The position numbers and the translations under genes are program-made. Of a stretch of DNA of 64,000 nucleotides, positions 13,540 through 21,137 are shown in pieces. The notes under the pieces are model-generated. The model was not told the DNA's origin, did no database searches, and was given only the letters and a program-made list of their open reading frames with translations. Source of the stretch: Caloramator mitchellensis (GTDB lineage Bacteria; Bacillota; Clostridia; Clostridiales; Caloramatoraceae); assembly GCF_001440545.1 (NCBI RefSeq), contig NZ_LKHP01000002.1:1-64000 (forward strand). Direction: 5' to 3'. Positions within the stretch are counted from its first letter, which is position 1. Every line of letters begins with the position of its first letter.

Positions 13540-14913
13540 TTATTCCGATTCGCTTACTATTTCGTTCTTGCTGGATTCAATAGTTCTTTTTTCAAGCAAG
13601 AATGCAATGAGCATATTTGAAATCATTATTTTGGGGAATGCCATTGCAACAAATCTTCTAAAGCGTTTTATTTTATCGTCAAGTTCAGAAGCATTGGCAT
13701 CAAATGAAATCAAATATTTTTTTTCAAAACCGTTCTTCAAAATTTCTCTATCGAACTCAAGCTGTGTTCTGCTTGTCAATAGCTTGTTAATCCACGGCAT
13801 CTTTTCCCTAAAATTATCGCTGCTTATAGTCCTTTGATATTCTTCAAGAATCAAATCAGTAAGTTCATTTAATGTATAAAGCCTTCTTCTATCTATTCCA
13901 AGTTGTTCTGCGGTAATTTCAAGCATTGCTGGAAAAATACTATCCATAGATAATTTACCATTAGAATATTGTTGAATAGTCCTTATAACCTTGTCCAAAA
14001 CAATTTTATTAGTAGTATTCTTTTTAGCTCCAAAGTCCAATCCTAAAAAGGAGTAAAATTTTTTCAAGTAAACTATATCTAAATTCCTAAACATTTCCTT
14101 TGTTTCATCGAATTCTTCGTTTGGTTTGAAAAAATATTTATAGCCCTTAAATTTTCCAAAGGCCTTCATTGCATCAAGATATCCCAATTCTATATTCTTA
14201 ATCGACCTTTCTCCATTAAAATCAAGCGTTCCACCTAAATCATCTGAATTCTTAATTTCAACGATATTGACTCCCTTTTTATTAACCTTTCTAACCAATC
14301 CAACACCTGAGATATCAACAACTATAATATTACGAATATCCTTTTTAAGCATTAGTCCTAAAGGGATATTGTCGTAAATACCACCGTCTATGAACTTCTT
14401 TTCTCCAATCTCATGGGGTCTAAAGGCAGGAAAACATGCGCTTGCTAATAAATAATCAGCAAGGCTTCCCTCTGGGATTTCATCCTTAAAAAGTTCAACC
14501 GGTTTAAAATCGGACAGCGAAAATGTCACTATCCCAAAATCTATATCAGACTTTCTTATTTTTTCTTCATCTAAAATATTGTTGATAAGCTCTCTTAGGG
14601 GAGTAACATCTAATCCCCCATTTGTTATCAAATTTTTTATAGTGTTAAAAATTGAAATAAATTTTTTATCTGATTCTTTTGCAACTTCAATTTCCTTTTC
14701 TACTTTTACAACGTTTTCTATTGAAAGATTTGTCCAAATATCAATAGCTTTTTCAAATTCTCCCTGAACAATCAAAGCACCATTTAATGCACCTACAGAT
14801 GTTCCCGTTACCGCCTTAATTGGGATTTGAAGCTCCCTAAGGGCCTTCCATACCCCAATTTCATAACCGCCTTTGGCTCCTCCGCCACCTAGAACTAAAC
14901 CATAAGGTTCCAA
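13540..14913 (-). CDS. Patatin-like phospholipase family protein
   Basis: Predicted serine lipid acyl hydrolase (RssA/patatin fold). The oxyanion loop VLGGGGAKGGYEIGVW, the nucleophile elbow GTSVGALNG (GxSxG) and the catalytic aspartate in FIDGGIYDNIPL are all present within the first 200 residues. The remaining 250 residues are an uncharacterised, helix-rich C-terminal extension. Start: a TTG at 14937 overlaps the preceding gene, but GAGGGGGG lies 7 bases before the TTG at 14913, giving MEPYGLVLGGGG as in relatives; I use that one. It follows the lytic transglycosylase gene. Substrate unknown. Confidence 0.92.
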   Translation of the reverse strand: MEPYGLVLGGGGAKGGYEIGVWKALRELQIPIKAVTGTSVGALNGALIVQGEFEKAIDIWTNLSIENVVKVEKEIEVAKESDKKFISIFNTIKNLITNGGLDVTPLRELINNILDEEKIRKSDIDFGIVTFSLSDFKPVELFKDEIPEGSLADYLLASACFPAFRPHEIGEKKFIDGGIYDNIPLGLMLKKDIRNIIVVDISGVGLVRKVNKKGVNIVEIKNSDDLGGTLDFNGERSIKNIELGYLDAMKAFGKFKGYKYFFKPNEEFDETKEMFRNLDIVYLKKFYSFLGLDFGAKKNTTNKIVLDKVIRTIQQYSNGKLSMDSIFPAMLEITAEQLGIDRRRLYTLNELTDLILEEYQRTISSDNFREKMPWINKLLTSRTQLEFDREILKNGFEKKYLISFDANASELDDKIKRFRRFVAMAFPKIMISNMLIAFLLEKRTIESSKNEIVSESE

Positions 14914-14933
14914 AACAAATCCCCCCTCAGGAA

Positions 14934-15575
14934 TCAAGCCTTTCTATCTACAGATTTATATTTTTGATAATTTTTCATTACTTTATCAACATAATTAACA
15001 GTTTCATTAGGCATTTTTACGATTTCTTCAACAGTATCCACACCGCGTCTATTCATTCTGCCTATTCCACCGTTATATGCTGCCAAGGCAAGTTCCTTTT
15101 GTCCTTTAAATGAATCAATTAATCTTCTCAAATATTTTGTTCCACCTTCTATATTTTCAATAGGGTCAAATGGATTATCAATTCCAAGCGATTTTGCTGT
15201 CGAAGGCATTAGCTGCATAAGCCCCATGGCGCCTGCAGAAGATACTGCCTTTGGATTAAATCCAGACTCCTGCTTTATAACCGCTCTTATAAGCGCTTCA
15301 TCAACCCCATATTTTCTCGAAGCCTCTTTAATTGCAGCTTCAATTGTAGTCGACTTTAGCCCATCCGATTGCTCCTCAGGCTTATCTAAGTTGCTGCTGG
15401 CTGCGCCAGTTTGTTGCTGGTTTACAGAATTTTCATTAGTCTGTGCCTTCAAAAGGCCCTCTAAAATGCTCTTGAAAAGCTCTGTGTTCTGGCTAGTCCC
15501 ATCTATGCTGGATTGCTGAGTCAATTGCTGCATCATCATTATTTGTATCAATCTTACCGCCTCATCTATTTTCAT
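14934..15575 (-). CDS. Lytic transglycosylase (SLT domain)
   Basis: Cleaves the glycan strands of peptidoglycan. 213 residues; the C-terminal 120 residues form the SLT fold with the catalytic glutamate in IRAVIKQESGFNPKAVSSAG, followed by AMGLMQLMPSTAKSLG, NIEGGTKYLRRLI and ALAAYNGGIGRM. The N-terminal 85 residues are glutamine/serine-rich and low complexity (MMMQQLTQQSSIDGTSQNTE), with no obvious signal peptide, as in several clostridial homologues associated with spore or flagellar functions. It is directly upstream of the patatin gene and probably cotranscribed with it. Confidence 0.94.
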   Translation of the reverse strand: MKIDEAVRLIQIMMMQQLTQQSSIDGTSQNTELFKSILEGLLKAQTNENSVNQQQTGAASSNLDKPEEQSDGLKSTTIEAAIKEASRKYGVDEALIRAVIKQESGFNPKAVSSAGAMGLMQLMPSTAKSLGIDNPFDPIENIEGGTKYLRRLIDSFKGQKELALAAYNGGIGRMNRRGVDTVEEIVKMPNETVNYVDKVMKNYQKYKSVDRKA

Positions 15576-15694
15576 CTAACCACCACCTGAAAATATTATA
15601 GCATATAATTTTTTTATTTTTTACTTTTTATTTTTGTATTTTTTCCCAAAAAATCACACATAATATATAAAAATTCAGCAAAAGGAGTGATTTT

Positions 15695-15943
15695 ATGACA
15701 AGACCACCAAAAAACGATGATGCTGACCAAAGACAAATAGATGAACATGTAACTGACATCTATCATCCTACGGGACTTGGCTACCCAATTTTGGAGAGAA
15801 CAAACAATGCACTTTTTTGGCCTGAAATGCCAAAGGGTAGAATTGACCTTGACGATATTTATGAGGTATCTACTGTCCCAGAAAATCCAAATACACCTAT
15901 GGAAAATATCGATTTGCTCCAAAATAAAAGAATAATCCCATGA
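15695..15943 (+). CDS. Small acidic protein of unknown function
   Basis: 82 residues, hydrophilic, rich in aspartate, proline and asparagine, without membrane segment or recognisable domain. The gene has an excellent ribosome-binding site (AAAGGAG, 7 bases before ATG) and its own terminator, which supports expression despite the lack of a known family. It is the first rightward gene after a long leftward block and is followed by the histidine kinase gene. The opposite-strand open frame here is a shadow. I do not recognise it. Confidence 0.7.
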   Translation: MTRPPKNDDADQRQIDEHVTDIYHPTGLGYPILERTNNALFWPEMPKGRIDLDDIYEVSTVPENPNTPMENIDLLQNKRIIP

Positions 15944-15947
15944 GATT

Positions 15948-15969
15948 GAGCCTTCATGGCTCTTTTTTT
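15948..15969 (+). terminator. Rho-independent terminator
   Basis: Short stem GAGCC-TTCAT-GGCTC followed by seven T residues, four bases after the stop codon of the small protein gene. Confidence 0.75.
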
Positions 15970-16019
15970 ATCCAATCCACCTCTTTCTTCATATACTATT
16001 AACAAACGAGGTGGTTAAA

Positions 16020-18242
16020 ATGAAAATAAAAACCAAAATTTTATTATCTACGTTTATATTTTACCTGACTATACTTCATATACTCTATTTTTCTTCATAT
16101 AATATCATATTAAAACGTTTTGAGGATATAGAAAATGAATCGATGATTTCAAGAATAAAATCAGTAGAGCAGATAATTGATGATGATTTAACTGACCTTG
16201 ACTTCACAAATCAAGACTACGCTAATTGGGATCAGGCTTATGACTACGTTCTCGGGAAAAACAAAGACTTTGAAAATGAATTTCCAAAAGAAACTATTAA
16301 AAGAATAAGGACAAATTTAATATTAATCCTAGATTCAAATTATAATATACTTTATCAAAAATACTATGATTTTAATAACGATATGATATTAGAAATACCT
16401 GAATCTTTGTTAGATAAAATAAACAACAGAGATTCCAATTTAATAAATTTAAACCAAAATATAAAAGGAATTTTTTTTATAAATGAAATTCCAGCTTTAT
16501 ATTCTTCACAACCTATAAGGGATAATACTGGAAATTCACCACCAGCTGGTATTTTTATAATGATTCGGTATCTAGATAAATATGAGATAGAAAGATTATC
16601 CAAAACAATTAACTTAAGTTTTGATGTATTGAACTATTCATATATGAAATTAAATTCACCTCAAAAATTAAAACTCCCCTCGGAACAAGAGACCTTCACT
16701 TGCATTTCAAATGGAAATAATATTAACTTATTTTCACTATACAATGATATCTGGAACAATCCAAACATTGTCATTACTATTCAAACAAAACGAAATGGAT
16801 ACATTGAAGGCAAAAGAACTGTAAATTATTTTCTTATTGCGGTTTCACTTCTTTCTCTTTTTTCAATCATATTGTTCATAAACTTAATAAATCAATTTGT
16901 GTTAAAGAAAGTGTTTAAAATGAAGGATGATGTAATTAATATTACAAAAAATTTAGATGTGACGCAAAAAATCTATTATAAAGGAAATGATGAACTTTCT
17001 GAGCTTGCCTTATCTATTAACAAACTACTAAATACTATAGAAGAATATCAACAAGATTTATTAAAAAGTGAAAAAATGTATAAATCTATTTTTGAATGCA
17101 CAGCTACTCCGATGTTGATAATTAATAATGATAGAATAATAAATCTTGCAAATACTGAATTTACAAAATTTTCAGGATATAGTAAGGAAGAAATTGAAAA
17201 TAAACTTAGGCTTTGCGATTTTATGCATGAAAATGATGTTAAAAAACTTCAAGCGGATTTTAGCAATATCTTTTCTGATTCTAAGTTTATAATATATAGC
17301 AATGAGTTTAAACTGATTTTGAACCAAAAAAAAGAGAGATATGTAATAATGAATTTGGCAACGATAGCTAATACTAGAAATATTATTGTTTCAATTTTGG
17401 ATATCGATAAAATTAAGCGTGCCGAACTTAGTTTAATAGAAACAAATCAAAGGCTATTAGAGATTGACAGATTAAAAACTGACTTTATTAATATGATTTC
17501 ACACGAGATACGAACACCCCTTACATCAATCCTCGGGTTTTCAAATTTGGTCAAGAAAAGAATAAATAATATAATTTTTCCCTTAATTAATAAAGATGAT
17601 ATTAAACTAGCTAAGTCTATACAACAAATTATAGATAACGTAGAAATAATAATATCTGAAAGTAAAAGGCTTACTAACCTGATAAATGATGTATTAGACT
17701 TGTCAAAAATTGAATCAGGAAAAATAGATTGGGACATGAAATCCTTTTCAATTGTTGAAGCTATTAATCATTCATTAAGTGCAACATCTTTATTATATGA
17801 GGTGAAGGGGCTCAACATTATTAAAAAAATAGCTCATAATACCCCATATGTATATGGAGATAAAGATAGGATAATTCAAGTTATGATTAACCTTATTTCT
17901 AATGCTGTAAAATTTACAAACAATGGCTCAATTACTATTGAATCGAAGTTTGATGATAGATATGTTTATATATCTGTGATTGATACAGGCATTGGAATTG
18001 CAGAAGAAAATATCCCGAAAATTTTCGATAAATTTAACCAAATTTATAATAATAACTTACAATATAAACCAAGTGGGACAGGACTTGGCCTTGCAATTTG
18101 CAAACAAATTGTTGAATATCATAGAGGAAGAATTTGGGTAGAGAGCTCTGTTAATGTTGGAAGCAATTTTACCTTTACACTACCAATAAGCAATGAAATT
18201 ATACTTGAAAATCAGCCAAACCCCTTGACCCAGATTTTATAA
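16020..18242 (+). CDS. Membrane sensor histidine kinase (CHASE4-like, HAMP, PAS)
   Basis: About 740 residues. Order: helix 1 (residues 5-25), extracytoplasmic sensor domain with CHASE4-like NQDYANWDQAYDYV, helix 2 near 270-292, HAMP region, PAS domain (FECTATPMLIINNDRIINLA), HisKA with phospho-acceptor histidine in MISHEIRTPLTSILGFS, then HATPase with N box NLISNAVKFTNNG, G1 DTGIGIAEENIP and G2 GTGLGLAICKQIV. The start is the ATG at 16020 (GAGGTGG five bases upstream); an in-frame GTG at 16011 lies within that site. No response regulator gene is adjacent, so this is an orphan kinase. The ligand is unknown. Confidence 0.95.
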   Translation: MKIKTKILLSTFIFYLTILHILYFSSYNIILKRFEDIENESMISRIKSVEQIIDDDLTDLDFTNQDYANWDQAYDYVLGKNKDFENEFPKETIKRIRTNLILILDSNYNILYQKYYDFNNDMILEIPESLLDKINNRDSNLINLNQNIKGIFFINEIPALYSSQPIRDNTGNSPPAGIFIMIRYLDKYEIERLSKTINLSFDVLNYSYMKLNSPQKLKLPSEQETFTCISNGNNINLFSLYNDIWNNPNIVITIQTKRNGYIEGKRTVNYFLIAVSLLSLFSIILFINLINQFVLKKVFKMKDDVINITKNLDVTQKIYYKGNDELSELALSINKLLNTIEEYQQDLLKSEKMYKSIFECTATPMLIINNDRIINLANTEFTKFSGYSKEEIENKLRLCDFMHENDVKKLQADFSNIFSDSKFIIYSNEFKLILNQKKERYVIMNLATIANTRNIIVSILDIDKIKRAELSLIETNQRLLEIDRLKTDFINMISHEIRTPLTSILGFSNLVKKRINNIIFPLINKDDIKLAKSIQQIIDNVEIIISESKRLTNLINDVLDLSKIESGKIDWDMKSFSIVEAINHSLSATSLLYEVKGLNIIKKIAHNTPYVYGDKDRIIQVMINLISNAVKFTNNGSITIESKFDDRYVYISVIDTGIGIAEENIPKIFDKFNQIYNNNLQYKPSGTGLGLAICKQIVEYHRGRIWVESSVNVGSNFTFTLPISNEIILENQPNPLTQIL

Positions 18243-18262
18243 TCGATAAAACTATTAAATTG

Positions 18263-19057
18263 CTAAAACTCTACAAACTTTGAATGTTCTAGTCTTCCTT
18301 TATTTTTGACAAGCATTATCTCAGACAAAATGCTAAGGGCAATCTCCGAAGGTGTATCACCTCCAAGTCTTAATCCTATTGGAGCATACACCCTTTTTAT
18401 TTGCTCTTGTAATCCTTCTTGCTTTAATCTATCAAAGATAAACCTAACCTTATTGATGCTTCCTATCATTCCAATGTAATTTGCGCTGCTATTGATTACA
18501 CTTTTTAACGCAATTTCATCCTGTTCATGGCCCCTTGTTACAATAACTATAAAGCAGTTTTCATCTATATTGTAGTTTTCAAGTTCTTTTCCTATATCTC
18601 CAACTATAATTTCATCTGCATCTTCAAATCTTTCCTTGTTTGCAAATTCTTCTCTATCTTCAAATATAACTATATAAAAATCTAATAGCTTTGCAAATTT
18701 GTATATTTCCAAAGCAACATGCCCTCCGCCTACAATTATCAGCTTATTCCTTCTTGAAAATGTTTTAATAAATACATCTACCTTGCCACCGCACTTGGAT
18801 TTTAAACCCGCATCGCTCAAGATATATGTCTTATTAACGCTTTTTCCTAATTTTATCGCCTCAACTGCGTCTTTTGTAACCTGCCCCTCTAATATCCCTC
18901 CGCCTACAGTTCCAATAATATTCCCATCTTCAAATACAGCCATCATAAATCCTTCCTTGCCTGGTGATGAACCGTATGTATTCGTAATTGTGCAAAGAGC
19001 TGCTCCCTTGTTTTTTCGAGTAGCTTCAAGTATTTTTTGAATAACCTTTTCCTCCAC
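18263..19057 (-). CDS. XdhC/CoxI-family molybdenum hydroxylase accessory protein
   Basis: Chaperone family that binds molybdenum cofactor, promotes its sulfuration (or selenation) and delivers it to xanthine-dehydrogenase-type enzymes. N-terminal part shows the family signature GAALCTITNTYGSSPGKEG and GTVGGGILEGQV; the C-terminal Rossmann-like part has LIIVGGGHVALEIYKFA and VIVTRGHEQDEIAL, ending in PIGLRLGGDTPSEIALSILSE. The start GTG at 19057 has AGAGGTG at proper distance; a GTG at 19066 is within that site. It overlaps the 3' end of the MocA-YqeB fusion gene and is the last gene of a four-gene leftward cluster. Confidence 0.93.
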   Translation of the reverse strand: MEEKVIQKILEATRKNKGAALCTITNTYGSSPGKEGFMMAVFEDGNIIGTVGGGILEGQVTKDAVEAIKLGKSVNKTYILSDAGLKSKCGGKVDVFIKTFSRRNKLIIVGGGHVALEIYKFAKLLDFYIVIFEDREEFANKERFEDADEIIVGDIGKELENYNIDENCFIVIVTRGHEQDEIALKSVINSSANYIGMIGSINKVRFIFDRLKQEGLQEQIKRVYAPIGLRLGGDTPSEIALSILSEIMLVKNKGRLEHSKFVEF

Positions 19058-20414
19058 TTTCCCCACCTCTTTTATTCATCCTAAAATTTAAAATAGCCTC
19101 CAGCACTCCGCCCGCAATTGCAAGGGCTTTCTCAGAAACAGTAAAACAATATTCTTTCTTTCCCCTCGGGTCAACATCGCCTATTTTCATTCCCTCTAAA
19201 ACTTCATAACCATCTTTAATAATTCCCCTTACAATCCCATCTATCTTTGACTTCACTTCTAATTCATTAACCATTAGCAATGTTTCTCCCTTTTTAACAA
19301 AGTCTCCAATATCCTTTACTAATATTACTTTCCCATTGCAGGGTGCTCTTAATACCCTTTCTTCTTTAAATCCTAAAACGTCTCCCGGAGTCCCCGTATT
19401 CTTTTCAGCAAATCCTTTATAATAAACCCTTCCAAGGTTATGTCCCCTGTTTGTCTCTATCACAGCATGAACATCCACACCCGCCTCAAATCCCGGTCCT
19501 AGTCCAATAGTCAGAGGTGCCATGCTCTTCATCATCCCGAGATTTTTCTTCGCAAGTATTGCATCTATTAAAATATCAACCTCAATATGGTTCAATATAT
19601 CTAAATTTTCATCAATTATGACAGGGATGGCTCCAATCCTCCATATGCTTTCAATATCAGAATAGCCTGCCAATATACCTTTAACCCCTTCAACATCAGC
19701 TTCTTTGTTAAAAACAGCCGAAGCAAATGCTACCCTTCTTCTAATTACAGAAGGATTATTTGTTTCAAGCATAATTATATTAAACCCACATCTAAAAAGC
19801 CTTAGCGCCACTCCTGATGCAATATCCCCTGCCCCTCTAATAATAACTGTTTCCCCAGACGAATATTTCAAATCATTTAACTCATCAATATCCCAAAACA
19901 GCTTTAAATTTTTAAATGCAACTTCACTGACATCATTATTCTTTTCAAGAATAGCTCTTCCTCCGATATCCCCAGTTAAACTAAGCAAATCATTAATATA
20001 GCCCTGTGGAAAAATAACCGGCGCCCTCCTTTTAAAAAGGCACACTGGACAAACTATTTTTTTAGTTTTTTCATATTCGTCGATGAGCCTATTTATGCTC
20101 TCAACATCAAAAAAGGGCATATCCCCGGGCAAAAATAAAACTCCGTCCCTGATATTTAAATTTTTAATGCCGCAAATTACAGCTTGGCTCTGACCATTGT
20201 GAGCATTTTCATTAATTACTGCCTTTGCACCATATGTTTCAGCAATTTTTTTTATAATTTCATCCCTGTAAACAACTAAAACTTCATCCGCCTTTGATTT
20301 AACAGCGTTTAAGATGGTATGTTCAATAATTTTTATTCCTTTAAATTCTATAATAAGCTTATCCCTTCCCATTCTATTAGAAAAACCAGATGCCAATATA
20401 ACAATAGAAACCAA
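19026..20414 (-). CDS. Fusion of MocA-type nucleotidyltransferase and YqeB-type selenium/molybdenum hydroxylase protein
   Basis: 462 residues, two domains. Residues 1-190 resemble MobA/MocA cytidylyltransferases that attach CMP to molybdopterin: VSIVILASGFSNRMGRDKLI, LPGDMPFFDVESINRLI and CPVCLFKRRAPVIFPQGY. Residues 190-462 match the EF2563/YqeB family found with selenium-dependent molybdenum hydroxylases: TVIIRGAGDIASGVALRLFR, LGPGFEAGVDVHAVIETNRG and GVLEAILNF. In many genomes these are separate genes. It lies five bases after yqeC and overlaps the XdhC-like gene. The fusion supports a joint role in cofactor maturation. Confidence 0.9.
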   Translation of the reverse strand: MVSIVILASGFSNRMGRDKLIIEFKGIKIIEHTILNAVKSKADEVLVVYRDEIIKKIAETYGAKAVINENAHNGQSQAVICGIKNLNIRDGVLFLPGDMPFFDVESINRLIDEYEKTKKIVCPVCLFKRRAPVIFPQGYINDLLSLTGDIGGRAILEKNNDVSEVAFKNLKLFWDIDELNDLKYSSGETVIIRGAGDIASGVALRLFRCGFNIIMLETNNPSVIRRRVAFASAVFNKEADVEGVKGILAGYSDIESIWRIGAIPVIIDENLDILNHIEVDILIDAILAKKNLGMMKSMAPLTIGLGPGFEAGVDVHAVIETNRGHNLGRVYYKGFAEKNTGTPGDVLGFKEERVLRAPCNGKVILVKDIGDFVKKGETLLMVNELEVKSKIDGIVRGIIKDGYEVLEGMKIGDVDPRGKKEYCFTVSEKALAIAGGVLEAILNFRMNKRGGESGGKGYSKNT

Positions 20415-20419
20415 TCAAA

Positions 20420-21136
20420 TCATCTCCATTTTTCAAATAAATCGTTTTTAATGGAAGATATAGCAAATTCACAGTCAGTCAAGCTAAATATTTTTTTGCA
20501 AATATCAACTTTATATTCATCATCAACCTTATTTATAACCGCTATTTTTCTTGCCATCGATGGTGTTTCTTTAAAAAGCCCATTATCTGAATTAATCAGC
20601 TTTGAGACAACTTTTTCATCCAGCAAATCGCCCTTATTAGACCCCGTAACTTTACAAAATTTTACAACCCTAAAAACATTTTTGTCATTAATTTCTTTAT
20701 ACAATGCATCCGCTCCAATAACTCCAATAACCATTTTCGAGAAAATTGGAACAACCGGCTCAAATTCCTCAGGTGCCTTAATTGAAATTCCCCTGGAACC
20801 ATCGCCTTCTATTATACATGCATCGAAAATATTTAAATCCAGCAAATGCTTAATCTGTTCCACATCAAGCCCTAAGACCTTATCCTGCCTTAAAACCTCT
20901 TTGCATACAACAATTATATTGCACTTTATATTTTTAATATCAAAATCATCAAAATTAAAATACTGGTCGCATTGCCCTTCAGTTGGATAATACATTTTAG
21001 TAGTAGTAGTTACAAGCACCCTTTTATTTTGGCTTTTCAATTCACTTGCTATTTTAAACATTATGCTTGTCTTACCGCCGCCTCCAACAATGGTAATTAC
21101 TTCGTTATTTATTCCCAGTTTCTCAACAATATTCAT
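20420..21136 (-). CDS. yqeC: YqeC-family selenium-dependent molybdenum hydroxylase maturation protein
   Basis: 238 residues. P-loop-like start ITIVGGGGKTSIMFKIASEL, then VLVTTTTKMYYP, CIIEGDGSRGISIKAPEEFEP (acidic metal-binding type motif) and AVINKVDDEYKV resemble the YqeC family (putative selenium-dependent hydroxylase accessory protein). It begins one base after the stop codon of the large BTAD regulator and ends five bases before the MocA-YqeB fusion, so the three are one transcription unit. Its biochemical role is not settled; comparative genomics links the family to a labile selenium cofactor of molybdenum hydroxylases. No selD is visible in this window. Confidence 0.88.
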   Translation of the reverse strand: MNIVEKLGINNEVITIVGGGGKTSIMFKIASELKSQNKRVLVTTTTKMYYPTEGQCDQYFNFDDFDIKNIKCNIIVVCKEVLRQDKVLGLDVEQIKHLLDLNIFDACIIEGDGSRGISIKAPEEFEPVVPIFSKMVIGVIGADALYKEINDKNVFRVVKFCKVTGSNKGDLLDEKVVSKLINSDNGLFKETPSMARKIAVINKVDDEYKVDICKKIFSLTDCEFAISSIKNDLFEKWR

Positions 21137-21137
21137 T

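Noticed and set aside
15614..15922. Open frame on the minus strand over the small protein gene at 15695-15943
   Set aside because: The plus-strand gene has a strong ribosome-binding site and terminator; the opposite frame has neither and reads through its non-coding flank.
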